This document shows positions 46,667 to 58,255 of a DNA stretch of 64,000 bases, one piece after another. The notes below the pieces were generated by a model. That model was not told the DNA's origin and did not search any database. It worked only from the letters and a program-made list of their open reading frames with translations. This DNA comes from Cafeteria roenbergensis (Eukaryota > Sar > Bigyra > Bicosoecida > Cafeteriaceae): positions 682,001-746,000 of the forward strand of contig VLTN01000003.1 of assembly GCA_008330645.1 (NCBI GenBank). Direction: 5' to 3'. The position numbers and the translations under genes were made by a program. Every line of letters starts with the position of its first letter. The first letter of the stretch is position 1.

Positions 46667-48559
46667 ATGTCATCCATCGTGGAGGTGGAGTCATGGCGCG
46701 TGGCCGAGATTCTCGGGACCGCAGCCGCGCAGCTCGAGCTGCTGGCCCTGGTGCCCAAGGGCAAGCGCCTCGCGACGGTTGCGTCCGCGGGAGCGGAGCG
46801 TGCCGCCACCACCAGCAGCCACTCGCGCCGCGGGCCCAAGGGCTCGACTACCGACGCAGCTGGCCCCTCGGCAGCGGTGGACGCCGAGCTTGCGGATGCC
46901 CTTGCTGCGCTGGTGAGCGCGGCGGCACTGAGCGGCCGAGTCACTCGCGTCCCTCTGGGGCACACGGCGTGCAAGCCGCCGCCACGGGCTTGCTCCGCCT
47001 GGCAGCTCATCACTATTGCCCGCACAGTGTGCTGCGCGTGCTGCGCTGCAAGCCAGGTCGATCCGGAAATCGCCATTGCTGCGACAAATGCGCGCTGTGG
47101 TTTGGCTGTTCGCAGTCTGCGGCCGAGGCTGGCGCGGAGCGGCACCGCAAGGAGGCGCTCGGGGAGGAAACCAAGGAATCGGTGGCAGCGCGAGCGTGGG
47201 CGAGCGCGTGCTGCAAGCGCGTGGCCAGGGCCATGAGCGCCGCTGCTGCGGTTGCGGGGCCGGAGGGCCGTTCCAGCGCCTTGCTTGCTCAGCTAAGGCA
47301 GAAGCTCGAGCAGCGCCGGGCGCGTGAGGTGCGGACAGCGGCATCGTCCAGCTCGGCTGCCGGCGCTGCATCTCGGTTCGCCGCCAGGAGCGCGGCTGCC
47401 CGTGTCGGCGAGCGCGCAGCGCACGTCGACGTGACCGACGTCGGGGAGGGCAAGGACGAGGACGACGGGGACGACGATGGGTCTGGAGCCGAGGGCAGGG
47501 GGCAGGAAGAGCAACTCTTTCCGCTGGAGAGCATGGCCAGGGTCGTGGGCGCCCTGCGGCTCGCGATGCACGCGCGGATGCGGACCAACGCGGAGCAGGA
47601 GGCGATCCGGCAGGAGTTCGAGCGGACCGTTTCGGCACGCATCAGAGAGGGGCACGCGCGCGAGGACCTGCTCCTGGAGGAGCACAGGCGCATGGAGATG
47701 CGCCACAAGGACGAGGAGGACCGCCTGACCGAGATGCAGAGCAAGCTGGTGCTGGAGTTGCGGGACCTGAGCGAGGCCGAGGCGCGCCGCCGGGCAGCCT
47801 TGGAGAGCGACATCGAGCAGCGCGAGACCGCCATTCGCGCGGGCGCGGAGGACCGCACCCACAGGCTTGTGGACTCGCTGTCGGCGGCCAAGGCGGCGCT
47901 CACCGAGGCGGAAGAGCGCGACTTGACGGAGGAGGCGCGGCTGCGCAAGGTGAGCCGTCGCAGCTGCGCGCGTGCGTGGAAGGCGGTGTGCGCGTGTGCG
48001 CGCGTGTGCGCAGGGCAGGGGAGGGGGTGTATCGGTTCGCGCACTGTGCCGCTGATTTGTGCTGTGGTTGTTCGTCGTACCACCAGGCTGCCGGAGCCGT
48101 TGCTGCATTGGCCAGGAGGCGGTCTTGCCCTGCCTCTGCCGATGAACGCCCAGCTGCGCACCACGCTGCGCTGTCCTGGAAGCCGTGTGTCCTCTTGTGC
48201 CGGAGTGCCCGCAGGTACGCAACTACCAGGTGCGCGACCTGGCCGAGCGCCTCGGCACGTACGACAAGACGATGCGGGAGCTGCGGGACAAGGAGAAGGC
48301 CCTGACGGATGACAACGAGGCGCTGGAAGAGCACTGCGCGTCGCTCGAGGCACACTTTGCCCTGCTTGACCGGAACAGATCCATCGCGCAGGAGCAGGTG
48401 ATGCAGCTGCAGGCCAAGCGCGAGAAGGCCGCGCAGGACTACATGGACAAGTACTCGGGGCCCGTGGCGCGCATCGCGCGGTGGCACCAGCGCCTCAAGG
48501 CCAAGTGGGAGGCGGACCGCAAGGCGAAGAAGGGCGGCGCGAAGAAGAAGGGCCGCTGA
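46667..48559 (+). CDS. DRC10: Dynein regulatory complex subunit 10 (IQCD)-like axonemal coiled-coil protein
   Basis: Three exons are proposed: 46667-46912, 47293-47949 and 48215-48559, all junctions phase 0 (donors GTGAGC, acceptors CTCAG and CGCAG), giving about 415 residues. Exon 1 reads WRVAEILGTAAAQLELLALV, resembling the short helical N-terminus of DRC10. Exon 2 is acidic, then a long coiled coil (MEMRHKDEEDRLTEMQSKL and onward). Exon 3 continues VRNYQVRDLAERLGTYDKTM, the part most like DRC10, and ends with a basic KKGGAKKKGR tail. A C-terminal IQ motif is not clear: the tail helix ARIARWHQRLKAKW is where it would be. The nexin-dynein regulatory complex controls ciliary beating, so the organism should be flagellated. 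An alternative start at 47234 would drop exon 1, and an alternative acceptor at 47301 would remove three residues. Confidence 0.66.
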
Positions 48560-48817
48560 GGCCGAGGCGCCGCGCGGCCGCGGTGCGGCGGGGCTTGCGT
48601 GCGACGGGCGATCGGTTGGACTGGGCACGCGCCGTCGTGTGTTCGATTGCGTGTGCGTGCGGCTGCGTCAGAGGCAGGCCAGCCAGCGCCGGATGGAGGC
48701 CAAAGCAGCAGCACAGGCAGCCACGCTAAGGCTGCATGCGGCCCGGCCGACAGGGCGCCACCCATGCGCGTGCGCGAGCGACGCTGCAGGCCGCCGAGCG
48801 GGGAGGGGAGGGCCGGC

Positions 48818-49762
48818 TCAGAGCTCGGCGTTGGCCTGGAACCACTCGAGGCTGAGCTTGGGGTCCGGCTTCATGCCTGCAGAGCCGGGCTTCCAGCCAG
48901 CGGGGCACACCTCGCCGTGCTTGTCGGTGTACTGGAATGCCTGGATGAGGCGGAGCGTCTCCTCGACCGAGCGTCCGACCGGCAGGTCGTTGATGGTGGA
49001 TTGGCGAAGGATGCCCTTGCCGTCGATGATGAACAGGCCGCGCAGGGACAGGCCGGCGTCAGCGCCGTCCTCGATGAGCACCCCGTAGTCGCGCGACATC
49101 TTCTTCGTGATGTCGCTCACCAGGGGGATGCGCATGCTGCCCAGGCCTCCCTCGTTGCGCGGCTTGAGCGTCCAGCTGTAGTGCGAGAACTTGGAGTCCA
49201 CGCTGACAGCGATCACCTCCGCGCCGGCCTTGCGGAACTCGTCCACTGCGTCCGAGAAGGACGTGAGCTCCGTGGGGCACACGAAGCTGAAGTCGGCAGG
49301 GTAGAAGAGGACGACGAGGTACTTGTTGCGGAACTGCTCGAGCTTGACAGTCTCGAAGGCGCCATTGATCACAGCCTCGGCTGCGGCGCGACAACGCAGG
49401 GACACACGAGGCAGCAAGCAGCAAAGCTCGAGTCGCCGGGACAGTGCAATCGACAAGCGCCACGCGTCGGCCCTCATCCATCCGCGTGACTCGCGGCCCG
49501 CATCCGCGCCTCAGCAACGGCGCCTCGCAGCCCGCCTGCTCGAAGGCAACGAGGGCGCGGCCGCCGTCTTGACTCCGTGCAGTAGCAGGACTGCCCGACG
49601 ACGGTGCGTCGCGACGCCCCCTAGCCGACCACCGAGAGCGGCGGCGCCCATTGCCGCACCTTCAAAGCTGGGTGCCGCGTGTTGGATGCGCGCAGATCCG
49701 TGCGCAGCCACCGAGGACAGGGCCGCCGCGGCCGCGAGAAGCACAGCACAGCGAGCGAGCAT
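48818..49762 (-). CDS. Typical 2-Cys peroxiredoxin with secretory signal peptide
   Basis: Two exons: 49762-49660 and 49380-48818, joined by a 279-base intron (donor GTGCGG, acceptor CGCCGCAG, phase 1). This gives about 221 residues. Splicing restores the family N-terminus [15 protein letters not shown]. The peroxidatic cysteine lies in FSFVCPTEL and the resolving cysteine in GEVCPAGW, with the usual spacing, and a GLFIIDGKG segment sits between. The protein begins [20 protein letters not shown], a clear signal peptide, and the peroxiredoxin fold starts within about ten residues of the cleavage site. There is no room for a plastid transit peptide, and the tail ends NAEL instead of a KDEL-type signal. 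It is likely an ER or secreted PRDX4-like enzyme that reduces peroxides with thiols. The gene is convergent with the DRC10-like gene. Confidence 0.95.
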
Positions 49763-50197
49763 GGCACACACCCCTAGGCGTTACTCGCCTGTGCCTGAAG
49801 GCCCGCGCCGGCGCCGGCCCGCGCAAGGCAACCAGCGGTCGCCGCTGTTTTGCGATTGGACGGCCTGCGGCTCTGCCGACCAGCTCGAGGCAGTCCTTCG
49901 GCCTCCCCCGCGGGAGAGGCGGCCAGCACAGGGCGCTCGCTGGCCCAGAGCACGGACTCGCTCCAGTGCGTGCTGCATCTCGCGCTGGCGCCAGAACGAC
50001 GACCCTCCTGCCCGTAGAATGGCTCAGCCGTCGTCCGGCCTCCTTCCGAAGGTGTGAGTGTGGCTTTCGCCTCCGCACGGCTGCGCCCCCGGGAGCGAAT
50101 CCGCTGCCTTGCGTGGGACCGTGGCCCGTCCTTGGGATGCGAGGGCTCGCGCGAATTGCTGAATCGCCGAGCAAGGGCGAGGGCACTTGTCCTCGCG
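49763..50197. promoter_or_regulatory. Divergent intergenic region, peroxiredoxin and USP genes
   Basis: About 435 bases lie between the peroxiredoxin ATG (49762, minus) and the chosen USP ATG (50198, plus). It must contain both promoters and 5' UTRs. No TATA-like or other named element was recognised. Confidence 0.4.
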
Positions 50198-53100
50198 ATG
50201 GCCGCTGCTGCGTCCCCTTCACACTCCTGCGCCTGGCCCGCCCCGCGCAGCCTGACGTTTGCCGCGGCTTCCAGGGCCGAGACAGGGCACACGGGTGCGA
50301 CCAAGAAGGGCGGCAAGGCGCATGCCTTGGACGGCGCCGGCGAAGCCCAAGAGGCCGGGGAGGTAAGCCAGCAGCCCTTGACTCTCTGCCCTCAGCCTGC
50401 CCACTGGCTGCAGCAGCCACGACACGGCAAGCACAGGTCACAAATCGACGCTCCCCCATTCCAATGAGCCGTGCGAAACCGCAGAAGCTGGCCCTGTGCC
50501 CCCCTGCGCTGTGGGTGTGCAAAGCGCACGCCGAAATCGACTCCTCGCTGTCGTGGGCCCGCGTGGCATCCGCTGCACGGGGCCTCGACAACAACGGGAA
50601 CACCTGCTTCCTGAACGCCACGCTCCAGTGCCTGGCGCACACGCCGGCCCTGGTCCAGATGCTGGTCGACAGGCAGTACGTGAGCGGCGTGCATCGGCCC
50701 CAGCTGCGATCCGCTGCTGCGCGCCGCGCGGCAGCAATTGTCACGCCACGCCGTGCGATGCAACGCAATGCACCGCTGTAGAGAGTGCACATTGCTCTCT
50801 GTGCGTGTGGGACGTTGCCCGCCTCTACCGCACCGCCTCGACTCCCTGCTTCGCTCCTGCGAGGCGTCCCCTGTCCGCCCGCCCGCTGAGATGTGTCCGC
50901 AGATGGAGCGGACGTGGCCCGGCGCCCCGGCCGGCCTCATGACCCACCTCACCACCGTGCTGCGGCGCATGCACGACAGCACCCGCGGCGGGCCGTACAA
51001 CCCCATGCCAATCGTGAAGCGGATCCGCCTCCTCGGCAAGCAGTTCCGGCCTGGCCGCCAGGAGGACAGCCACGAGTTCCTCCGCTGCCTCCTTGACGCC
51101 GTCCTGCTCCACGAGCTCAGGGTGAGGTTTCGCGCTCTATGGCCGTGCCAGGGGCTGTGCTCGAGCGCAGACGAACCAGCAGATGCCCCCCGCCCCGTGT
51201 TCGGCCTCCCAGTCCAAAGCCTGGATGCCCCGCCTTTCTCAATCTGCGCCCTCGTCCCGACCGCAGACTGCCGGCGTGGAGGAGACGGCGCCGCAGCGGC
51301 GCGGCGAGACGAGCCTGATGCAAAGCCTGTTCGGCATGCACCACCGGTCGCAGCTCCGCTGCCCTGACTGCGGGTACTGCTCCAACACGTATGACGCAGC
51401 CATGGACCTCAGCTTGGACCTTACGGGGGGCATCTCTTCTGTCGACGCGGCCCTGCACCGCTACGCCGCGACTGAAAAGCTGGACGACGACAACCGCTGG
51501 AAGTGCAGCAAGTGCAAGCGTGCAGTGCTGGCTCGCAAGTCAATGCGCATCCGCTACCCGCCCCAGTGCCTCGTCATCCACCTCAAGCGCTTTGCCTTTG
51601 GCGGTCTGCTCGGAGGCAAGAAGGGCGGCCGCTTTGGCGGGGGCAACCGCTTCGGTGGGGGCGGCGGAAGGGGCGGAAGAGGCGGAGGGGGCAGCCGATT
51701 CGGTCAGGGTGGTGGCCGCGGCAAGTTCTCCGGCGGGGGCGGCAAGAGTCGTGGGGGCGGCTTCATGGCCAGCATGGGCGGCTTTGGCGGCATGTTCTTC
51801 GGCGGGGGCGGGGGCGGCGGTGGCAAGGTGAACCGGCATGTGTCCTTCGAGGAGACGCTCGACATCTCGTGCGCGCTGGCGCAAGAGGCCATCGCTGAGC
51901 GCCAGCCGTCACGCTACAGGCTGCACGGCGTCCTCGTTCACTCGGGGTCCTCGCGCCACAGCGGCCACTACTTCTCGTTCGTCAAGACGGCCGCCGGCCG
52001 CTGGAGTCTGCAGGACGACTCGTCTAGCACGAGCGTCGCCACCCGGACCGTGCTTCAGCAGCAGGCCTACATTCTGTTCTACACCAGGGACGACAGCACG
52101 CGCCCACCCGGCCCGCCTTCCCTCGCCAAGGCCCTTCGGCGCGCTTCCGGCGCGGCTGCAGCTCAGCACTCTGCCTCCTCCTCGTCTGCCGGAGACACCG
52201 CGTCGGCCGAGGGCATCCCGCTGCTCCCACAGGCGCCTGCCGAGGCGCCGGCGACCAAGCCAGGAGACGCCAAGAAGGCCAAGAAGGACGCGCAAGCGTC
52301 AGCGGACGCCAAGGCTGCCGAGCCGGCTGCGGCCGCAAATGCCGCCGTGCCCCCTGCCAAGGCGACCGCCCCTCCCGCGGCAGCCGAGTCCACCAGGGAC
52401 GGTGCGGCCGCGTTTGGCTCCACATCTGCCGATGCCGCGCGCAGAGGCACCCTCACGCACCTCGGGCACGCAGACGTGCCGGCGTTCGCGGCAGACAGCC
52501 TGCCAGACCCGACCTCGTCGTGGACGGGCGTCTCGGCATCGAGCCTGTTTGGCTCACTCGCGCGCTCCCAAGCCCAGGGCTCTGCTGCCGCCGCTTCAAC
52601 TGCGGCCAGCGCGCACGGAGGTGCTGGAGACGACGAGGCCAGCTCTGCAGGGACGGGCGAGGACGACGAGGAGTCCGCTGACGAGAGCGAGTCGCTGGGC
52701 AGCCAGGACTCGGAGGAGTCGGAGAGCGACGACGAAGAGGGCGCGCCCGACGACAGCGACGGGGCAGATGAAGCTGCTGGGTCGGACGAGGAGATTACCA
52801 GCGACGAGAGCCTAGGCGACGACGACAGTGACGTGGGCGAGGACGGCGATAACGTCCCGCACAGCTTGTCGTTGCGTCCCTTCCCCGACCTCCGGCGCCC
52901 TTTGCCGGAGGGGCCGATTCCCCCCATGCGCACGGTCGGCGTGCGCAACGCTGGCAGCCCGGACCTCACGCCAGCCCTCGTGGCTCGGATGCGCGATGAG
53001 GCGCTGCGAGGCAAGTTTGACCCGTATGCTGTCACATCGGCGTGGTGCACGCTCATGTCGCGTCGCCACGGCATCAACGAGCGCCGCTCCCGCCGCAAGC

Positions 53101-53471
53101 GGCCCATCCCAGGGCCGGAGGAGGCGCGTGCGGTGCTGTCTGCCACTCAGCTCCTCCGCCACGTTGACGCTGTGCACCACCTCGGCCTGAGCGGCGCAGT
53201 CACGGAGGGCGGTCATCGTAGCTGGAAGCGCACGCGCGCGGAGGACGACGGCGAGAGCGAGAGCGACGACTCTGCAAGCAGCGAGGAGTTGGACCCAGCG
53301 TCAGGGAAGGCACTCTCCTCGGAGGACCCCGCGGCACTCGACCGCCTCGTGTTTGAGCGCATGCAGCGCGAGGCCGAGGGCTTGCCGTCGCCGCCGCCCC
53401 AGCCTGCGACCAAGCGGCCTCGCCCCGCGAGCGCAGTAGCAGCGGCTGGCCCGTCCGGCGCCTCCGGCACC

Positions 53472-53506
<35 letters not shown>

Positions 53507-54636
53507 TGACAGCGACGGCGCGCCTTCCAGAGGCCAGGGCGCCGCTGCCTCGTCCAAGGCGGCGACTGCAGGTGCGGCCAGTGCTCCGCGCGCTCGCGAC
53601 GCGCCTGAGGAGGACGACTCTGATTCCGGCAGCGACGGGGACAGCGACCGCAGCAGTGCCAGCGGCAGCTCGGCAGGCGAGGATGGAGGCGCGGCTGCAG
53701 GCGATCTGCCCGTTGCGGCGGCGCTGCGGCGCCCGGCCTTTGGGCCCACCGCGACGGAGGCCGTGTCGGACAGCGAGAGCAGCGAGCAGGGCCACGAGCG
53801 GGGCCACGAGCAGGGTGCCTCGGAGGCCGAGAGCGATGAGGACGACGAGTTTGAAGCGAGGCCCACAGTCTCTGAGGCCGAGGCCAAGGCCGCAGCCAGG
53901 GCCACCCGAAACAGCCAAGGCAACGTGGAGATCACCGGCAAGCGGGCCCGCAACGCAGGGGCGCTCGCCGCGGCCGGCGTGGCTGCCGGCAAGGTCGCGA
54001 CCGTTCTTGCCAAGGGTTGGGACGACGACTCTGACGACGATGCTCCCGCTCAGCCCAGCAGCTCCAGTGCCGGGTTCACCGCCACCGGTCGCCGTGGCGT
54101 GCACGCGGTTGCTGCGTTCGACAGGTTTGCTGGCATGAGCAAGGCGGAGCGGCGCCGGCTGCAAGAGCGAGAGCGCTGGGAAGAGGCGCTGGACGAGGGC
54201 CGCCTCAAGAAGGTGAAGTCGTCGGACGAAGACCCGCTGCGCCCTCGCGCAGACCCAGCTGTCATCAACGCGGCCTTTCAGGCCAGGCAGGAGGCCATGG
54301 CCAGCGGTGGACCCGGCCGCACCAAGGGCTACCAGCCTGATGCCGCGGCTGACCCCGAAACGGCGGAGGCACGTCGCAACGGCATGCCGGCTGGGTGGGG
54401 CACCGACGCCAGCTACGGGAGCACGTCCGATCGCGGTGGGGGCTTCGGTGACAGGAGCGGCAGCGCCGACGCGCGCCGGGGAGGGTTCCGCGGCCGAGGC
54501 GGCGGCTCGCGCGGAGCACGGGGAGGTGGCGGCTTCAGAGGCGGCCGCGGCCGCGATGGTGGTGGTGGCGGTGGCAGCTTCCGCGGCGGCGGTGGCGGCG
54601 GCTTCCGTGGCGGTCGCGGTCGTGGTCGTGGCGGCA

Positions 54637-54668
<32 letters not shown>

Positions 54669-54779
54669 TTCCGCGGGGGGCGCGGTCGCGGCGGGCCTGG
54701 GGGCTTCCGCGGGCGTTCTGGATCCCCGGGTGGTCGTGGCGGTTCGCGTGGCGGCTTTGGTGGCGGCGGCCGGCGCTGA
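50198..54779 (+). CDS. Ubiquitin-specific protease, USP36/USP42-like, with glycine-rich insert and RGG tail
   Basis: Four exons are proposed: 50198-50362, 50485-50679, 50903-51121 and 51267-54779, all phase 0, about 1363 residues. The Cys box is GLDNNGNTCFLNATLQCL (catalytic Cys near residue 96). A QEDSHEFLR segment follows in exon 3. Exon 4 holds two C-x2-C pairs (CPDCGY, CSKCKR), the CLVIHLKRF strand and the His box RHSGHYFSF (His near residue 427). A roughly 75-residue glycine/arginine-rich stretch is inserted right after LKRF. The long tail is acidic and serine-rich, then has ERWEEALDEGRLKKVK, which matches the conserved C-terminal motif of USP36/USP42 (W-[DE]-E-E-x-D-x-G-x-x-K-K-[VI]-K), and ends in RGG repeats. 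USP36 is a nucleolar deubiquitinase, and the RGG tail fits nucleolar or RNA contact. The first exon is the least certain. Confidence 0.9.
53475..53516. repeat. AGCGAC hexanucleotide repeat (Ser-Asp run)
   Basis: Seven near-perfect AGCGAC units (one carries AGTGAC) encode an alternating Ser-Asp run in the acidic tail of the USP. Such SD runs are common casein-kinase-2 targets in nucleolar proteins. Confidence 0.9.
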
Positions 54780-55094
54780 GGCACTGCATGCACGTTACGT
54801 GATTGGCACGTTCAAAGTTCCATCCTCGCAAGCGGGCGGCTTGCTGTGCGCACATGCAAGGCCTGGCTGGCCCCGCACGCTTGCTCGCGCAGAGATCCTA
54901 GAATTGTGCACACACCTGAACGCAGAGCTTGCCCAAAAGCATTGCAAGCTTCCAGCGCTTGGGGGAGGGGACGGGGCAGGTCGCCCTTCGGCTGTGCTGA
55001 CACCACAGAGCTCGACGCCAAAACTCGAGGCAGTTGGCGATCTGCCAGCCTCGGCCAGCCTCCCCACAAGCGAGTGCCGGCGTGGCCGAGCGAA
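54780..55094. other. Intergenic region between two plus-strand genes
   Basis: About 315 bases lie between the USP stop and the next ATG. Slightly AT-richer than its surroundings near the left end. I recognise no promoter or polyadenylation motif. Confidence 0.4.
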
Positions 55095-58000
55095 ATGAGC
55101 GGGCCCGACTTGCGCTTGATGTGGATGATGGCCCCGCCCGCGGCCGTCCTCTGCGGCTCCACGGTTGAGCTCACGGTTGGCGCTCGAACGGGCGCGCATG
55201 GCTCCCGCCCGGTGCGGACCCAGCTCCCTATCGAAGTCACCTTGGAGCTGGCTTCCGGGCCCATCGCGCCAGACAAGGGCTGCGTTGTGAGCTAGGCAGA
55301 CTCCGGGGGTTCCCTCGGTTGGGGTTGCGCGGGACCGGCGCCTCGCATTCTGCGGGTGCAGGCGGGCGCCGAAGTCGCTGAGCGCGCTCCCGGATTCGCC
55401 CCTCGCTGCGGCCACAAGCCGCCTGCACCTCCCGCTATGTGAATCTCCCGTCCGTGCAGCTCGTTTTGTCTGCGATGGATGCGGCGGAGGGGTCCTCCGG
55501 CAGCGCTGCTGCCGACCGCAGGCGCGTGACCAAGTCCAGAGTCGTGCAAGCAGCTCCCAACTGCTTCCGCGGGCTGATGACCGACAAGAACACGGGCGAG
55601 GTTTCTTTCACCATCTCTCTCACAGAGCTCTCTGCCGTGCTCGGCGGTAGCCTGGTCCTCAGGGCGAGGGTCGCAGCTGAAGGCGGCGCATCTCGCAGCG
55701 TCGAGCCTGCGGAGTCGCAGCCATTCAGTGTCGTGTGAGACTGGCGCGCTGGCCTGCGGAATGGATCGCTCGCACTGGTGCGACTCGGGGGCGGGCGGGT
55801 GGTCGGCGCAGGGGCCAGAGACGCCGCGAAGACGGTTGCGTGGCAGGCCTCGCGACGGCGCCCCCCGCTGCGTCGCTCCACGGCCGAGCCCGAACTTGGC
55901 CTCTTGGGTCCTGGCCCCTGCTGTGCGTGCGCTGGTCCACCATGCGCGGTTGGCCCCCGCTTGTTCCTTGCAGTCGGTTCGGCCTGGCGTTCACCCACGA
56001 ACAGCCGGAGATATGGTACAGGGACGGCGGCGGCCGCGACAACTACCTCGGCGGGAACATCGAGGTGCGCAAGGCAGAGAGGGCGGCCGACGGCTCGTGG
56101 AAACATGTGAAGGAGCCATCCCCAGACATCTCGGGGACGCTCTCGCTGCTGTACGAGACAGGCGAGCCGGTCACGGACCAATCCATCGTGTGGGTGGTCG
56201 CCTCGGGGGCCAAGGGAGCCACGCCGCTCCCGAGGGACCACGCGTTTGACTCAAGCGCGGCGCTGCAGCTCGGGCTCTCGTGCTCGACTCAGGGCCTCAT
56301 GTCCCTGCGCGCCAAGGTGACGGAAATCTCCAAGAACCACATGAACCGTCGCTTTCGGCTGTGCGTCAGTGCCATCGGCGGCCCCAGGGCCGTCGCTGCC
56401 GGGGACACCGCAGGCGCGGCCGCGGCCGCGTCGGCTGCCAGTCTGTCGGCAACTGCTTCGGGCGGGTCCCTGGACCCCATGGACGTCGCCCCGGCGCTCT
56501 CCAACCCTGTCACCGTCAAGTCGAAACCGCCCAAGCCCAAGAGCCAGAGCCGCAGGGCTGACGCAATTTCGAGCTCGGCGTCCATGCTCGGCCGAGGCGA
56601 AGGCAGCCGAAGCAGCGTGGGCGGCCACGACGCCGGTGACGCAGCGTCCGTCGCGCAGGACGCGGCAGAGGCCCAGACGGCGCGCCCCGTGCTTGTGTCG
56701 AGCTCGGCCCGGGCAGGGAGCGTCAGCGCAACGCCCCGCGTGGCCAAGGCGATGAACCGCGTCGTGGCCTGGGTGAACGACGCTGTCGTGCTGGTGTCGA
56801 CCAGCCTGCAGTGGCAGGCCATCGCCTACCGGCCGACCAAGACGGGCGCGCCGGACAAGTCGGCCCCCGTCATCACATGCCCCTGCTGCGCGGCCACCCA
56901 CCGGACGTGGGAGCTGCCGACGGACGAGGAAGGCCACGCCGTGGGCATCGAGCACCGCAACGGCTGCCCGATCAAGCGCCTGCTGGAGCGGTACGGCGAG
57001 ACCACCATGCGGTCGCTCAAGGCCGTCATTGCGGCAATCCACGGAGACGCCGCTCTGAGGGATGAGTCAGGCCTGTCGGCCCGCGGGGCAGCCCGGCAGA
57101 GCGAGGAGGTGTACCGAGACATCTCCGGCAGGACTCCAGGCGCGCCCACATCCGAGACCGAGGCGCTCCGGCACACCCTCTCGATGGCCAGCACGGACGG
57201 GCGCGCTGCCGTGCTGCCCAAGGACGGGGGCGGCGTTGCGGATGTTCTCAAGCAGCCTCGGGAGAAGCGGCCCCGCTCCACCAGCGACGACAACTTGACC
57301 AAGCCCGAGGCCACTCGGATGAAGCTGGACTCCCACGCTGCGTTCGACGAGGCCTTCAATGCGGGGGCCGCGGGCGGCCAGATGCCAACCCTGGCCGCGC
57401 TGGGGGGCGTCCCGTCCAACGCAAGCGACGCCAGCGTGCCGCCCAGCGCCCGCGACGGCTCCAGGTACCCTGGCCAGCTGGGCGCGCAGCCAGGTGCCAG
57501 CACCGGCCATCCTGGCATGCTTGCCCCGCCTCCGCGCCAGCGCATGCCGTCTGTCAGCCTGACCTCCGACGGCGGAGCGGGCATGGCGGAAGGCCAGAGC
57601 CGCCGGCCGCCCGTGGGTGCGCCCGGCGCCGAGGGCCAGCCCGGGCTTTCCCGGGAGTCGTCGATGCTTGAGGGCTCCTCCGCCGCGCTGCTTGCCGCCA
57701 CCGGCCCGGGCCTCTCGATGGCGGCATCGTACGGGGCGTTCGGGCCTCCAGCGGTCATGCCGGAGGTGCTGGGTCTCGCGGGCAACGAAGGGTTCGAGCC
57801 CCCGTCACTCTCACAGCGCACTGACACCACGGCTGGCGCTGGCGGAGGCGCTGCGGGCGCAGGTTCAGGCGCGCGCGAGAGGGGGCCTCCATCGTCCTCT
57901 TCCTCGTCATCCGCGGCAGCCGGACGTGGCCAGCCGGGGCAGCGCGCCACCGAGGACGCACAGCGCGCCTCGAGGCGAGGGAGCAGAGCCAGGCAAGCAG

Positions 58001-58220
58001 TCGGGGCCCAGGAGGCTGCCGCTGGTCACGGCCGCCAAGCGAGGGACGACGATGACGACGACGACGACGACGATGGCACTGATCCAGACGATGACGGGTC
58101 GGCGAGCCGAGACGGGACCGGGGGCGCCGACGGAATGGGTGGAGGTGGCAGCGATACGGACAGCGGCTCGGACCTGCCTCGCAGAGCAAATGGCGGCCAG
58201 AGTGTCGACGGCGGCGCTGA

Positions 58221-58255
<35 letters not shown>

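Noticed and set aside
46525-47290. Plus frame upstream of the DRC10-like coiled coil read straight through without exon 1
   Set aside because: Its peptide is Arg/Cys/Gly-rich noise, while another frame gives the DRC10-like helix and ends in a GTGAGC donor in matching phase.
52163-53146. A 327-codon minus-strand Ser-rich frame opposite the USP tail
   Set aside because: It is the mirror of the acidic Ser/Asp coding region in exon 4 of the USP. It has no independent start context or domain.
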